DNA of 37,104 bases from an uncultured Clostridia bacterium (GCA_938045615.1 CALIBC010000031.1:1-37104); one strand, 5' to 3'; counted from the first letter of the stretch, positions 7,885 through 16,866 are shown. Notes: generated from the letters alone by a model not told the origin. Numbers and translations: made by a program.

Positions 7885-9138
7885 CTACTCTTTAAAGCTG
7901 TCACGAATCCTGCGTATCTCCCTTGTGAGTTTATTTATATCGTTAATCCTGCGGTAAACCACATATGCGTTTTCTTCACGGTAAAGCAAAATGCCGTTGA
8001 GCGTCTTGGAAAGATCGTCGCAGAGTTCTTCCGTCAGATGCAAAAATTCATCCTTGCTCAATTCTGTGAGTCCTGCTCTTATCATGTCAATTTCGTAATG
8101 ATATTCCATTCCGAACAGTTCATGCACTTTTGCGGACAGTTCCTGCTTGTATTCATTGAGGAAAAGGTTGAATGCCCCGTCGCAATCCAAAGATCTTTTC
8201 TTTATGTCCGACAAAGTTTTTTCTATCTCCTCAAACCTGATATCAAGCTCGCTGTATTCCATGTTCATGGCTTTCCAGTAAAAATTCAGCTGCCCTATCG
8301 CATCGTCGATCAGATCCACAACCTTCATCGCCGTGGATTCTTCCATTATCTTTTTCTGATTGATTTTGAGATCTTTTTTTATCGCACTTTTGAGTTCTTC
8401 AATCCCTTCCCCCGTCTTTGCGCTGACCGGGAACATCTCGGCTTTCTCTCCCGTAATCTGCGCCAGGACTGTCTTGCAATAATCCAAATAAACATCCAGT
8501 TCACGACGGCTCACCGAATCGATCTTGTTCACGGCAAAATAAAATTTCGCGGCAAAGTTCCGCGTGCTCTTCAAAAAATCTATTTCTATCTGATTTATCG
8601 GGCTGTCGACCGAAAGCAGGAAGATGACCGCATCGCTTTCTTTCATGTTGTCGTATGCGATTTCCGTATTATTCTTGTGAAACGAGCCGACCCCCGGCGT
8701 ATCAACGAAAGTGAAACCATCCTTCAAAAAATCCGAAGGGGTATGTACTATCACTTCCTTGATTCCAAGGCTGTTGTTTTTATTCTCTTGCTCGCTTATA
8801 TAGCGGTGCAGTTCCTCCCGCGGAACCTCCTCAACTTTCCCGTTCTCGTAGAAAACCTCGGCTTTCTTTTCACCTGCAACCACCTTTGTCACAGCACCGG
8901 TTATCGGTACTATCCCCACCGGCAGCACGCTGTCTTGCAGAATCGCGTTTGACAGTGCGCTTTTCCCTCTCTTAAACTGACCTATAACCGCAACAGTAAC
9001 ATCTTCCCGTTCAAGTTTCTTTCTCAGTACCTCGGCTCTTTTCGCCTCTCCGGAAACAGCCTCTTCTTTTGCAAGAAGCCTGCAGAGTCTTGCCGTTCGC
9101 TCATACACGCTCATACTTTTCAACGTTTTTTCCAACAT
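7885..9138 (-). CDS. Dynamin-like / dynamin-family GTPase
   Basis: A 417-residue protein with a complete GTPase core: P-loop GQFKRGKSALSNA (about residues 54-66), a switch I region with the threonine-containing VPITGAVTKV stretch, DTPGVGS switch II, and NKID for guanine specificity. The C-terminal third is helical and charged and has no obvious membrane segment. Bacterial members act on membranes in fission, repair or stress tolerance, usually as pairs; only one copy is present here and it is short. It precedes the TetR gene by 15 bp. The start at 9138 has a GGAGG site at a long distance plus GGGAAA nearer. The specific role is unknown. Confidence 0.85.
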   Translation of the reverse strand: MLEKTLKSMSVYERTARLCRLLAKEEAVSGEAKRAEVLRKKLEREDVTVAVIGQFKRGKSALSNAILQDSVLPVGIVPITGAVTKVVAGEKKAEVFYENGKVEEVPREELHRYISEQENKNNSLGIKEVIVHTPSDFLKDGFTFVDTPGVGSFHKNNTEIAYDNMKESDAVIFLLSVDSPINQIEIDFLKSTRNFAAKFYFAVNKIDSVSRRELDVYLDYCKTVLAQITGEKAEMFPVSAKTGEGIEELKSAIKKDLKINQKKIMEESTAMKVVDLIDDAIGQLNFYWKAMNMEYSELDIRFEEIEKTLSDIKKRSLDCDGAFNLFLNEYKQELSAKVHELFGMEYHYEIDMIRAGLTELSKDEFLHLTEELCDDLSKTLNGILLYREENAYVVYRRINDINKLTREIRRIRDSFKE

Positions 9139-9288
9139 AAAATTTCCCGTACCTCCGTTTCATAATTGTAAAGCATATTACGATCCCAGGCAACCATAAC
9201 CTTACAGAAACGCCCTCGGACTGCGCCGTCAACGCCGTAAATCGGATACCTTCACAAGTTCAGCCGTAAAATCCACCGGCTCCATATG

Positions 9289-9335
9289 AAAAAGAGTGCC
9301 CCACAGGTGAACTTTCTTCACTTTCCGGAGCACTC
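9289..9335 (-). terminator. Terminator of the YjiH-family gene
   Basis: Arms 9294-9302 and 9327-9335 (GAGTGC-type, one G-U pair) are followed on the minus strand by TTTTT. It lies about 65 nt after the stop of the YjiH-family gene. Confidence 0.72.
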
Positions 9336-9397
9336 TCACGATGAATTTAATATTAGCCTATAAATCAACAGTTTGTTTTAGATTTTTTGTTAATTCG

Positions 9398-10771
9398 TTA
9401 AAATATAAAGTGCGCTATCGGTGTAACTATAAGCAGACTTATGATCGTTCTCTCTATGAAGATGATGAACAATTCCACAATGTTAACCGGAAGCTTCGAG
9501 CCCAGTATCAACCCTCCGACTTCGGACAGGTAGATCAGCTGCGTTACGGATATGACCGCTATGATAAACTTGGTCATGGCGCTTGTAACTCCGGCAGCTG
9601 CGATAACCGACGGGGTGAACATATCCGTAAATCCGACTATCATCGTCTTTGACGCCGCAGCCGCTTCAGGTATCTGCAGCAGGTTGAGAAGCGGCATAAA
9701 AGGCTTGCCCAAAATTTCAAATATCTGCGTGTTGTTGGAAAGCGCAAGTGCAATCGTTCCGATGCACATAACAACCGGCATCACGCCGAACCACATGCCC
9801 ACGGCATTTTTAAGTCCGTTGCCCAGAAATTCTCCGACACCCTTGTGTTCCTTGACTCTTTCAACGGCCAGTGAAATACCGTAATCTACAGATGAGGAGT
9901 ACCCCTCCGGTATTGTTTCCGGCATAGCCCTGCCCTCAACAAGGTATGTGTCTTTTTTCATCGAAAGAGGCGGTATTCTTGGGCAAATTACGGCGCAAAC
10001 GATTCCTATAAGACATATCGCAAGGTAGTAAATTCCAAAGTACTGCATGAGATCCACCTGCGCAAGAACCACGATACTGAACGTTATCGACACCGCCGAG
10101 AACGTCGTGGCTATGATCGAGGCTTCTCTTGCGGAATAGTATCCGCCTTCATACTGGTTGCACGTAAGCATTACTCCCAAAGTACCGTCACCGATCCACG
10201 ATGTGAAACAATCGACAGCCGCACGCCCCGGAATCTTGAACACAGGTCTCATGACCTTTGTCAGAAGTGCTCCGACAAACTCCAAAAGACCGAAATCCAG
10301 CAAAAGCGGTAGCAATAGACCCGCTATGGCAAATATGATGACAAGCACTGTCAGCAAAGCGTCAAGCACAAAGCCTCCCGCACCTCCGTCTGCATTGCCC
10401 TCGGTCAGCATGTGAATTACACCTTTGTCGTTTTCTCCCACCTTAAGGTATGTAAGCCATATGAACACACATCCCACAGCTCTTATTACCGCCCATATCG
10501 GCGTGGTGGTAAAAGCTTCATTCAAAATTCTGTTCTCTGTAATAAACTTCGGTTTGGCCAACCCGATTATAGACATAACTGCGGATATCGTAACGATAAT
10601 GACGCATAATACAGGTAAAAATGATCCGAGCGCCACCCCAATCTTGTCAGCCAAAATCTTGACGAAAATTGTCCATTTCCCATCGTATTTGACAGGGATC
10701 ATGAAAAGTATTATTCCTATGACCGATGGAACCAGAAATTCCGCCATGGATTTTCCATTTCTTTTTTCCAT
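9398..10771 (-). CDS. YjiH-family membrane protein with nucleoside-recognition (Gate) domain
   Basis: A 457-residue polytopic membrane protein. The opening membrane stretch, the central GDGTLGVMLTCNQYEGGYYSAR region and the later PVVMCIGTIALAL and VGFTDMFTPSV regions fit the YjiH/Gate family, a group of poorly characterised transporters. About ten hydrophobic segments are visible. AAAGGAGAAG precedes the ATG. It is monocistronic: a terminator follows at 9289 and a divergent promoter for the next genes lies upstream. The substrate is unknown; in related organisms such genes often sit near amino acid or peptide metabolism, which would suit this window, but that is inference. Confidence 0.82.
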   Translation of the reverse strand: MEKRNGKSMAEFLVPSVIGIILFMIPVKYDGKWTIFVKILADKIGVALGSFLPVLCVIIVTISAVMSIIGLAKPKFITENRILNEAFTTTPIWAVIRAVGCVFIWLTYLKVGENDKGVIHMLTEGNADGGAGGFVLDALLTVLVIIFAIAGLLLPLLLDFGLLEFVGALLTKVMRPVFKIPGRAAVDCFTSWIGDGTLGVMLTCNQYEGGYYSAREASIIATTFSAVSITFSIVVLAQVDLMQYFGIYYLAICLIGIVCAVICPRIPPLSMKKDTYLVEGRAMPETIPEGYSSSVDYGISLAVERVKEHKGVGEFLGNGLKNAVGMWFGVMPVVMCIGTIALALSNNTQIFEILGKPFMPLLNLLQIPEAAAASKTMIVGFTDMFTPSVIAAAGVTSAMTKFIIAVISVTQLIYLSEVGGLILGSKLPVNIVELFIIFIERTIISLLIVTPIAHFIF

Positions 10772-10866
10772 AAAAGGCTTCTCCTTTCTAAATTCACCGA
10801 CATCAGTTTAACATAATATGCATATAAGTCAAACATACTCATTTTTGAGGCGATGTAAAACCCTGA

Positions 10867-10895
10867 TTGACTATTAATTTTTGATTGTGTATAAT
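10867..10895 (+). promoter_or_regulatory. Consensus rightward promoter
   Basis: TTGACT (10867-10872), 17-bp spacer and TATAAT (10890-10895). It lies about 90 bp upstream of the small membrane protein gene at 10987. Confidence 0.75.
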
Positions 10896-10986
10896 AATTT
10901 AAATAATAGAGGCGATAATAGCATCGGGTTAACTTAAACTCTGAATCACGCCTGTAAGTTGATGAGATATCGGAAAAGGCAAAATA

Positions 10987-11286
10987 ATGGAAAATGAAAA
11001 AGAAAAAAATAAGATCAAGGTGTATATGACGATATCGATAGTGACATTTTTGGGTTCAGTCTTACTTTTTATTGCTGAATTTATTTGCAAATCAATGGCG
11101 CTATTGTCCATGAGCAATATGAAATTCATGACGGATTTGCCTACCATATGGGAACCGCCATTGGTTATAGCAAGTGGGGCGTGCTTTGCGGTTTCGCTTC
11201 TTACATGCGCGAGGGCTCTATGGCTTTTATGGGGGAAAAAGAAAGAATCATATGATGATTTCTCGTCATATTACGATCAGGATTGA
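10987..11286 (+). CDS. Small two-helix membrane protein, unknown function
   Basis: A 99-residue protein not recognised as any family. A charged Lys/Glu-rich N-terminus is followed by two hydrophobic segments (about residues 12-40 and 58-83), separated by a loop containing NMKFMTDLPTIWEPP, and an acidic, tyrosine-rich tail ending in YYDQD. It lies directly behind a consensus promoter, which supports expression; the ribosome site is only modest (AAAAGG). Topology suggests both ends in the cytoplasm. The neighbouring secreted protein at 11397 follows after 110 bp and may be in the same transcript. Confidence 0.6.
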   Translation: MENEKEKNKIKVYMTISIVTFLGSVLLFIAEFICKSMALLSMSNMKFMTDLPTIWEPPLVIASGACFAVSLLTCARALWLLWGKKKESYDDFSSYYDQD

Positions 11287-11396
11287 CAGAAACGATTTGC
11301 TTACAATAACATCGAGAAATGAAAAAAATACTCTCGATGCGGGATGTAGCGTTTGTGAGGTGTCAAGAAAAAGGTATACAACGTCCGGAGGTGTTT

Positions 11397-11762
11397 ATGA
11401 TGTTGCTTTCTAAAAGAAAAATGATTTACGTTACTGTGCTCGCTGCAATGATGTTTTTGGGAACGTTCGCATCTGTGTTTGCAGATAGTTCTGATGAGGA
11501 TATGGATACGACGGGCGGTAAAATCATTATGGTCGAAATACCCGATGGCAAAGGTGGGATGACTCGCTATACGGGAAAAGATGCCGAAAGGGTTTATGAG
11601 GAATTTGAAAAAGAAGATCAAATTCAGGAGGAGAAATTGAGGCGGGATGTACAACGCTACGCAGACAGGCATTCGCAAGATCCCCAAATACAAAAGAAGA
11701 CTCAATTTATATTCGATAACTTTGATCAGTTTTTCCACGGAGAGCTGCAGGTCAGTTGGTAA
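11397..11762 (+). CDS. Small secreted acidic protein, unknown function
   Basis: A 121-residue protein with a clear signal peptide: basic start SKRK, hydrophobic core and an A-x-A-like cleavage site at SVFAD (about residue 29). The mature part is short and highly charged, beginning DSSDEDMD, and is predicted mostly helical in the second half (EEFEKEDQIQEEKLRRDV). No catalytic motif, lipobox or cell wall anchor is visible. The start at 11397 is chosen over an upstream in-frame ATG at 11319 because CCGGAGGTG lies just before it and the signal peptide begins there. It has no family assignment; secretion is the only confident inference. Confidence 0.65.
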   Translation: MMLLSKRKMIYVTVLAAMMFLGTFASVFADSSDEDMDTTGGKIIMVEIPDGKGGMTRYTGKDAERVYEEFEKEDQIQEEKLRRDVQRYADRHSQDPQIQKKTQFIFDNFDQFFHGELQVSW

Positions 11763-11897
11763 AACGGCGTTAAAACATAATCCCGATGACTATGCTCAAG
11801 TTCACTCGACTTCGGATCAGGATTGTATTTACGCTAAAGAAAAATCCCTGCAGTTGCGATGAACTTGATAGATATTGCCAAATGAGGATTGCTATTT

Positions 11898-12479
11898 ATG
11901 GGAAAGAAAAACAGCAGAAACACAAAGGGTAAAATCATCTCCGCCGCATGGAAGCTTTTCTATGAGCAGGGATACGATGATACGACGGTGGACGAGATAG
12001 TGGAGAGTTCCCAAACATCGAAGGGTTCTTTTTATCATTACTTCGACGGCAAGGATTCTCTGCTGTCGTCGCTGTCATATCTGTTTGACGAGAAGTACGA
12101 CACTCTGAAAGACCATCTGCCCGAGGGGAACTTTGTAGAAAAGCTGTGTCACATAAACAGGGAGCTCTTTCTCATGATAGAAAATTCCATATCCGTCGAT
12201 CTTCTTTCGCGCCTTTTTTCTTCGCAGTTGATAACAAAAGGACAGCGCCACCTGCTGGATCAGGACAGGACTTACTACAAGCTGCTTCGCGATATCATAC
12301 AAGCCGGACGTTCCAACAACGAGCTGGATGATTCCGTATCGGTAAACGAGGTCATCAAGGCTTACGCTCTGATGGAAAGGGGAATGATGTACGACTGGTG
12401 CCTGTGCAACGGGGATTACTCATTGGCACAGTACAGCAAGCTTGTTTTGCCAAAATTTCTCGCCAATTTCATGAAATAA
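11898..12479 (+). CDS. TetR-family transcriptional regulator
   Basis: A 193-residue regulator with an N-terminal TetR HTH: KIISAAWKLFYEQGYDDTTV then EIVESSQTSKGSFYHYF (about residues 8-50). The C-terminal helical domain is typical in size but gives no ligand clue. The ATG at 11898 is preferred to an in-frame TTG nine bases earlier, because GAGGA is too close to the TTG. It stands 236 bp upstream of putP on the same strand and could regulate it; a weak -35 at the putP promoter would suit control by an accessory factor. Target and ligand remain unproven. Confidence 0.85.
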   Translation: MGKKNSRNTKGKIISAAWKLFYEQGYDDTTVDEIVESSQTSKGSFYHYFDGKDSLLSSLSYLFDEKYDTLKDHLPEGNFVEKLCHINRELFLMIENSISVDLLSRLFSSQLITKGQRHLLDQDRTYYKLLRDIIQAGRSNNELDDSVSVNEVIKAYALMERGMMYDWCLCNGDYSLAQYSKLVLPKFLANFMK

Positions 12480-12541
12480 TTTTCGTTGCAATTTTTATCG
12501 TAAAAAACGTCCATATTCGAGTCTATCAATAAAATCCCATA

Positions 12542-12578
12542 AAATACGGCTTTCACGCCTGTTTACCTCTCCGTATTT
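12542..12578 (+). terminator. Possible terminator after the TetR gene
   Basis: Arms AAATACGG (12542-12549) and CCGTATTT (12571-12578) enclose a 21-base loop. The following T-tract is poor, so this is tentative. Confidence 0.3.
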
Positions 12579-12612
12579 CATATCTTAGTTTAGGATTTAT
12601 TCTGTGTTTCAG

Positions 12613-12635
12613 TCTACTTTTTTTTATGATATAAT
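12613..12635 (+). promoter_or_regulatory. Putative putP promoter (-10 element)
   Basis: A perfect TATAAT (12630-12635) stands about 80 bp before putP behind a T-rich spacer. The -35 position is a poor match (TTTCAG, 12607-12612). Confidence 0.45.
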
Positions 12636-12715
12636 TCCCCAAAATACAGTCGACGGCATATTCATTTTATTTTCAAACACAGATTGCCGATGACGAAATA
12701 TGCGGAGGTTTTATC

Positions 12716-14254
12716 ATGAACATTAACGATTTTCTAATGATGCTGTCCATAGCTATTTATCTGCTTGGAATGCTGGGAGTGGGAATATATTTTTCCAGGA
12801 AAAACAACGATGCCGGGGATTTCTATCTGGGCGGCAGAAGCCTGGGTCCCTTTGTCACCGCCATGAGTGCGGAAGCATCCGATATGAGCAGCTGGCTCCT
12901 AATGGGTCTTCCGGGGGTAGCATATCTCACGGGAGTCGCAAATGCGGCTTGGACGGCAATCGGTCTTGCGATAGGGACTTATATAAATTGGCTTCTCATA
13001 GCCAAGAGAATACGAATTTACTCGCATCAATTGCATGCTATTACTTTACCTGAGTTTTTTAGCAAGCGTTATAAAGACGACAAAAATATTTTAAACTTTA
13101 TATCCGCCACTATAATAATAATATTTTTCATTCCGTATACCGCGTCGGGATTTGCGGCATGCGGCAAGCTTTTCGGCACATTGTTCAACACAGACTATTT
13201 CTGGGCCATGATCATAAGCGCCGCGGTCATCGTCGGTTACACCGCGCTCGGCGGATTCCTCGCTGCCAGCACCACGGATCTGATCCAGAGCATAATAATG
13301 TCGTTTGCTCTTGTGGTGATACTGGGCTACGGCACTTACCTCGCGGGCGGTATGGATAAAGTCATTGAAAACGCAAGCGCGCTTCCGGGATACTTCAGTC
13401 TTTCAAGTACGTATGATGCCGTAAACAAGAGTTCATCTCCGTATAATTTTCTAAGCATAATAAGTACGTTTGCATGGGGACTCGGCTACTTCGGGATGCC
13501 TCACATACTGCTGCGCTTTATGGCCATCGGCGACAAAGATAAACTCACTCTATCCCGCCGGGTCGCAACAATCTGGGTGATAATATCTCTCGCGGTTGCC
13601 TTGATGATAGGCATCGTCGGAAATGCGATGACCTCAAACGATGCGATTCCTTACCTCAAGGGCGCGACATCTGAGACCATAATCGTAAAAATCGCTCACA
13701 TTTTGAGCACGAACGGCTCGGTCTTCGCACTGCTCGCAGGTCTGATCCTTGCCGGCATACTCGCGGCGACCATGTCAACCGCGGATTCGCAGCTTCTTGC
13801 AGCCTCATCGGGTGTTAGCCAAAATATAGTCAGGGATTTTCTCAAAATCAGAATAACGGAAAAGCAGGCGATGATACTATCCAGGCTCACGGTTATTGCA
13901 ATATCCGTGGTAGGGGTCATACTTGCGGCCAATCCGAACAATTCCGTATTTGAAATCGTTTCATTTGCGTGGGGCGGCTTCGGTGCGACCTTCGGTCCTG
14001 TGGTCATCTGTGCGCTCTTCTGGAAAAACTCCAACAAGTATGGCGCCCTCGCCGGGTTGACGGTCGGCGCAATAATGATTTTCTTCTGGAAATATGCTAT
14101 AAGACCGCTTGGCGGCCTTTGGGACACATATGAACTGCTCCCGGCATTCGTATGCGCGCTCCTCGCTATAATCATAGTGAGTAAAATCGCGGGAAGACCG
14201 GGAAGCGAAATCACGGATGAGTTCGATAAGTATCATTGCAAGCTGACCGATTAA
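12716..14254 (+). CDS. putP: Sodium/proline symporter
   Basis: A 512-residue sodium:solute symporter with about 13 hydrophobic segments. The PutP signatures are clear: DFYLGGRSLGPFVTAMSAEA near the N-terminus (Na+ site), SDMSSWLL, the GFGMP-like GLGYFGMPH stretch in the middle, and STADSQLLAASSG. Length and motif order match proline transporters, which take up proline with Na+. GCGGAGG precedes the ATG. It is a single-gene unit after a TetR regulator. In a window with arginine catabolism and an ornithine cyclodeaminase family protein, proline uptake fits amino acid fermentation. Proline rather than pantothenate or another solute is the best family match. Confidence 0.93.
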   Translation: MNINDFLMMLSIAIYLLGMLGVGIYFSRKNNDAGDFYLGGRSLGPFVTAMSAEASDMSSWLLMGLPGVAYLTGVANAAWTAIGLAIGTYINWLLIAKRIRIYSHQLHAITLPEFFSKRYKDDKNILNFISATIIIIFFIPYTASGFAACGKLFGTLFNTDYFWAMIISAAVIVGYTALGGFLAASTTDLIQSIIMSFALVVILGYGTYLAGGMDKVIENASALPGYFSLSSTYDAVNKSSSPYNFLSIISTFAWGLGYFGMPHILLRFMAIGDKDKLTLSRRVATIWVIISLAVALMIGIVGNAMTSNDAIPYLKGATSETIIVKIAHILSTNGSVFALLAGLILAGILAATMSTADSQLLAASSGVSQNIVRDFLKIRITEKQAMILSRLTVIAISVVGVILAANPNNSVFEIVSFAWGGFGATFGPVVICALFWKNSNKYGALAGLTVGAIMIFFWKYAIRPLGGLWDTYELLPAFVCALLAIIIVSKIAGRPGSEITDEFDKYHCKLTD

Positions 14255-14261
14255 ATTTGCC

Positions 14262-14332
14262 CGCCGTTACAAACGTATTGAAGCAATACGCCGTTACAAG
14301 CGATTGAAGTACTACGCCGTTACAAAAACCGA
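14262..14332. repeat. Tandem 26-27 bp repeat, about 2.5 copies
   Basis: CGCCGTTACAA recurs at 14262, 14289 and 14315, each followed by a related GATTGAAG-like stretch in the first two. It lies in the convergent gap between putP and the CoA-disulfide reductase gene, which is otherwise empty. Confidence 0.7.
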
Positions 14333-14464
14333 GTTCACCGACAGTCCGGGTGGGCGAACCCGCTTCATCAACCGGCTCCGGTCGCATCACTGACGGTCTA
14401 TTGCAAAAGATAAAGCGTCCGACAGCCGCTTCTTTATGCGGAGCGGTTGCCGAACGCCACCCGT

Positions 14465-16168
14465 TTACTTATCCATGCCGCAGGAAAATCCTTCTTCCGC
14501 AGCCGTTTCCTCCTCCTTGACGGTTCTATAAAATCTGTATCCGCCGGAAAAGTTGTATGCTTCAAAGCCGTTTTGTTTCAAAATCCTGCATGCCAGATAA
14601 CTCCTGACTCCGCTCTGGCACATTACGTAAACCGGTCTGTCCGTCGGTATTTCCCGAATGCGCGCCCTCAGTTCATCAACGGGAATGTTCACGAAGCCTT
14701 TCACGCTGCCTGCGGTAAATTCCGCGGGCGTTCTCGTATCAAGCAACGTAACACTTCCGTCTGTCGGAAGTCTCTCTATATCATCGTAACGGAACTGCGA
14801 AACCTTACCGGTCACAACGTTCTCCACCATAAAGCCCGCCATATTTACGGGATCTTTCGCAGATGAATAGGGAGGTGCATAGGCCAGTTCTAGATCTTTA
14901 AGCCCGACAGCCGAAATGCCCCCGCGCATAGCCGTCGATATTACGTCTATACGCTTGTCCACGCCCTCTCTGCCGACTATCTGGGCGCCGAGAATCTTAA
15001 GTGTTTTCTTCTCAAACAGGAGTTTAATGGTCATGGCCTTCGCCCCGGGATAATAACCGGCATGCGAGTTTGGAGACAGAATCACATAATCGTAATCAAT
15101 GCCCGAATTCTTCGCCGTTTTTTCATTTATTCCCGTAGTTGCAACCGTCATATCAAAAAGCTTGATGACAGATGTGCCGATCGAACCGTCATACCTGCTG
15201 TTTAAGCCGCATATATTGTCTGCCACTATTCTACCCTGCTTGTTTGCGGGACCTGCGAGAGGAACATGAGCCTCTTCACCCGTGACGCCGTTCCTGACAC
15301 TTACGGCGTCTCCAAGCGCATAAATGTCCTCATCCGACGTACGCATGCCGGAATCCGTTACGATACTTCCCTTCACCCCCAGTTCAAGCCCTGCATCTCC
15401 GGCCAGTTTGGAGTCCGGGGTAACTCCTATTGCCAGTATTACCATTTCCGACACCGGAGATTCACGATTGGCTATGAGCGTTTTTATCAAATCTCCGTCA
15501 TCTTCAAATCCCGTGACTTCCGCGCCGAGTTTTAATTTCACTCCATGTTTCCTGAACAGCGAGTGCACCTGCGCCGCCATGTCCTTGTCAAGGTGCGGAA
15601 AGAGCTGTTCGGACCTTTGAACTATCGTTACATCTATACCTGACTCAATAAGGTTTTCCGCCATCTCAAGACTTATAAATCCGCCACCTGCCAGCACTGC
15701 ACTTTCAGGTTTTTTACTGTCCATAAATTCACGTATCCTGAAGGTGTCTTCCACCGTCCTCAGCGTAAAGACTTTCTCCGGGTTATTTTCCGAATCGATC
15801 CCCGAAATTTTCGGTCTTGTCGGCCTGGCTCCCGGTGACAAAATAAGCTTATCGTATTTTTCCTCATATTCCTTGCCGGTTTCCAGATTTTTGACCGTAA
15901 CCGTTTTTTTCTCCGGATCCACGGACGTTACCTCGCTATGAACTCTCACATCTATCCCGAATCTGTCCATAAAACCCTCGGGACTTTGCAAAGTCAATTC
16001 TTTCTTATCCTCTATCACTCCGCCTATGTAATACGGCAACCCGCAGTTTGCATATGATACATATCCCGATTTTTCAAAGATCGTAATCTCCGCATTTTCA
16101 TCAAGGCGGCGAAGTCGTGCCGCCGCAGTCGCTCCGCCTGCGACTCCCCCCACTATCAAAACTTTCAT
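14465..16168 (-). CDS. cdr: CoA-disulfide reductase with C-terminal rhodanese domain
   Basis: A 567-residue flavoprotein. Residues 1-33 carry the FAD-binding VGGVAGGATAAAR motif. The active-site cysteine lies in YANCGLPYYIGG at about residue 43, as in CoA-disulfide reductases and NADH oxidases of this group. A second dinucleotide fold (VLAGGGFISLEMAE) binds NAD(P)H, then YALGDA. The last ~100 residues are a rhodanese domain with active Cys in VMCQSGVRS. Such fusions reduce CoA disulfides, per- or polysulfides. The C-terminus adds a short acidic tail with a further cysteine (GFSCGMDK). AGGAGG-like sites precede the start. A separate rhodanese gene lies upstream on the same strand. Confidence 0.92.
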   Translation of the reverse strand: MKVLIVGGVAGGATAAARLRRLDENAEITIFEKSGYVSYANCGLPYYIGGVIEDKKELTLQSPEGFMDRFGIDVRVHSEVTSVDPEKKTVTVKNLETGKEYEEKYDKLILSPGARPTRPKISGIDSENNPEKVFTLRTVEDTFRIREFMDSKKPESAVLAGGGFISLEMAENLIESGIDVTIVQRSEQLFPHLDKDMAAQVHSLFRKHGVKLKLGAEVTGFEDDGDLIKTLIANRESPVSEMVILAIGVTPDSKLAGDAGLELGVKGSIVTDSGMRTSDEDIYALGDAVSVRNGVTGEEAHVPLAGPANKQGRIVADNICGLNSRYDGSIGTSVIKLFDMTVATTGINEKTAKNSGIDYDYVILSPNSHAGYYPGAKAMTIKLLFEKKTLKILGAQIVGREGVDKRIDVISTAMRGGISAVGLKDLELAYAPPYSSAKDPVNMAGFMVENVVTGKVSQFRYDDIERLPTDGSVTLLDTRTPAEFTAGSVKGFVNIPVDELRARIREIPTDRPVYVMCQSGVRSYLACRILKQNGFEAYNFSGGYRFYRTVKEEETAAEEGFSCGMDK

Positions 16169-16296
16169 ACTTTACCTCCAAGCACTATTTTGTACAATTT
16201 CATTTTCCTCTATTTGAAAGACACATTAATCCTGCGATAGCTTTGCTTCTCTAATGCAGAACAAACAAATGACATATCGCTGCGAACTCAAATATC

Positions 16297-16617
16297 CTAT
16301 CGCTCAAGTTCCCCCTTATACGATGCAATCCCTCCTATATTAGTAACCGTTTCATATCCCATCTTTTTAAGCGCCGAAACCGCCCGGCCGCTCCTTGCAC
16401 CGCTCAGGCAGTAAACAAACAGCGGCGAAGACTTAAGCGGCACTTTCTTCTCAATTTTCTTCAAATCGTGCAACGGAACATTGATACTTCCCGGAATATT
16501 GCCGTTCCTGTATTCTTCCGGCGATCTTACATCTATAAGTTTAGCTCCTTCGGTTTCTCTGTACCGCCGCACCTCATCGTTGATATCGGTTCTTTTTGTG
16601 AAAGCGAACAATCCCAT
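16297..16617 (-). CDS. Stand-alone rhodanese-domain protein
   Basis: A 106-residue single-domain sulfurtransferase. It has LIDVRSPEEYRNGNIPGSINVP, then the active-site loop VYCLSGARSGRA with catalytic cysteine (about residue 69), and a C-terminal GGIASYKG. These proteins carry sulfur as a cysteine persulfide. There is no signal peptide. AGGAGG lies upstream of the ATG. It precedes the CoA-disulfide reductase/rhodanese fusion by 128 bp on the same strand; a joint role in polysulfide or thiol redox handling is likely but inferred. Confidence 0.9.
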   Translation of the reverse strand: MGLFAFTKRTDINDEVRRYRETEGAKLIDVRSPEEYRNGNIPGSINVPLHDLKKIEKKVPLKSSPLFVYCLSGARSGRAVSALKKMGYETVTNIGGIASYKGELER

Positions 16618-16685
16618 ATTTAACCTCCTTGTATTGTGAAACTGTTTTCCATGCTTTAATACCCGTTTCCAGCCAACAAAAACAA

Positions 16686-16731
16686 GACTTTAGGAGTTGT
16701 TACACTCTCATCGTAACAAACTCCCAAAGCC
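16686..16731 (-). terminator. Terminator of the ABC importer operon
   Basis: A 16-bp stem with few mismatches (16688-16703 with 16713-16729) is followed on the minus strand by TTGTTTTTG. It separates the ABC operon from the rhodanese gene. Confidence 0.7.
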
Positions 16732-16809
16732 TCCTCTTTTCAACAGTCCTATATATTCCTTTTCTCTTCTCGTAAGCATGCCCCGAAACGGAAGTCTTTC
16801 GACCGGAAT

Positions 16810-16859
16810 TTCGTATGTATCTTTCTTCCAAAGATTCGTATGTATCTTTCTTCCAAAGA
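16810..16859. repeat. Perfect 25-bp tandem duplication
   Basis: Two identical 25-bp units (16810-16834 and 16835-16859) stand head to tail, seven bases before the end of the ABC ATPase gene. The unit contains CGTATGTATC and CTTCCAAAGA. Confidence 0.9.
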
Positions 16860-16866
16860 AATGAAA

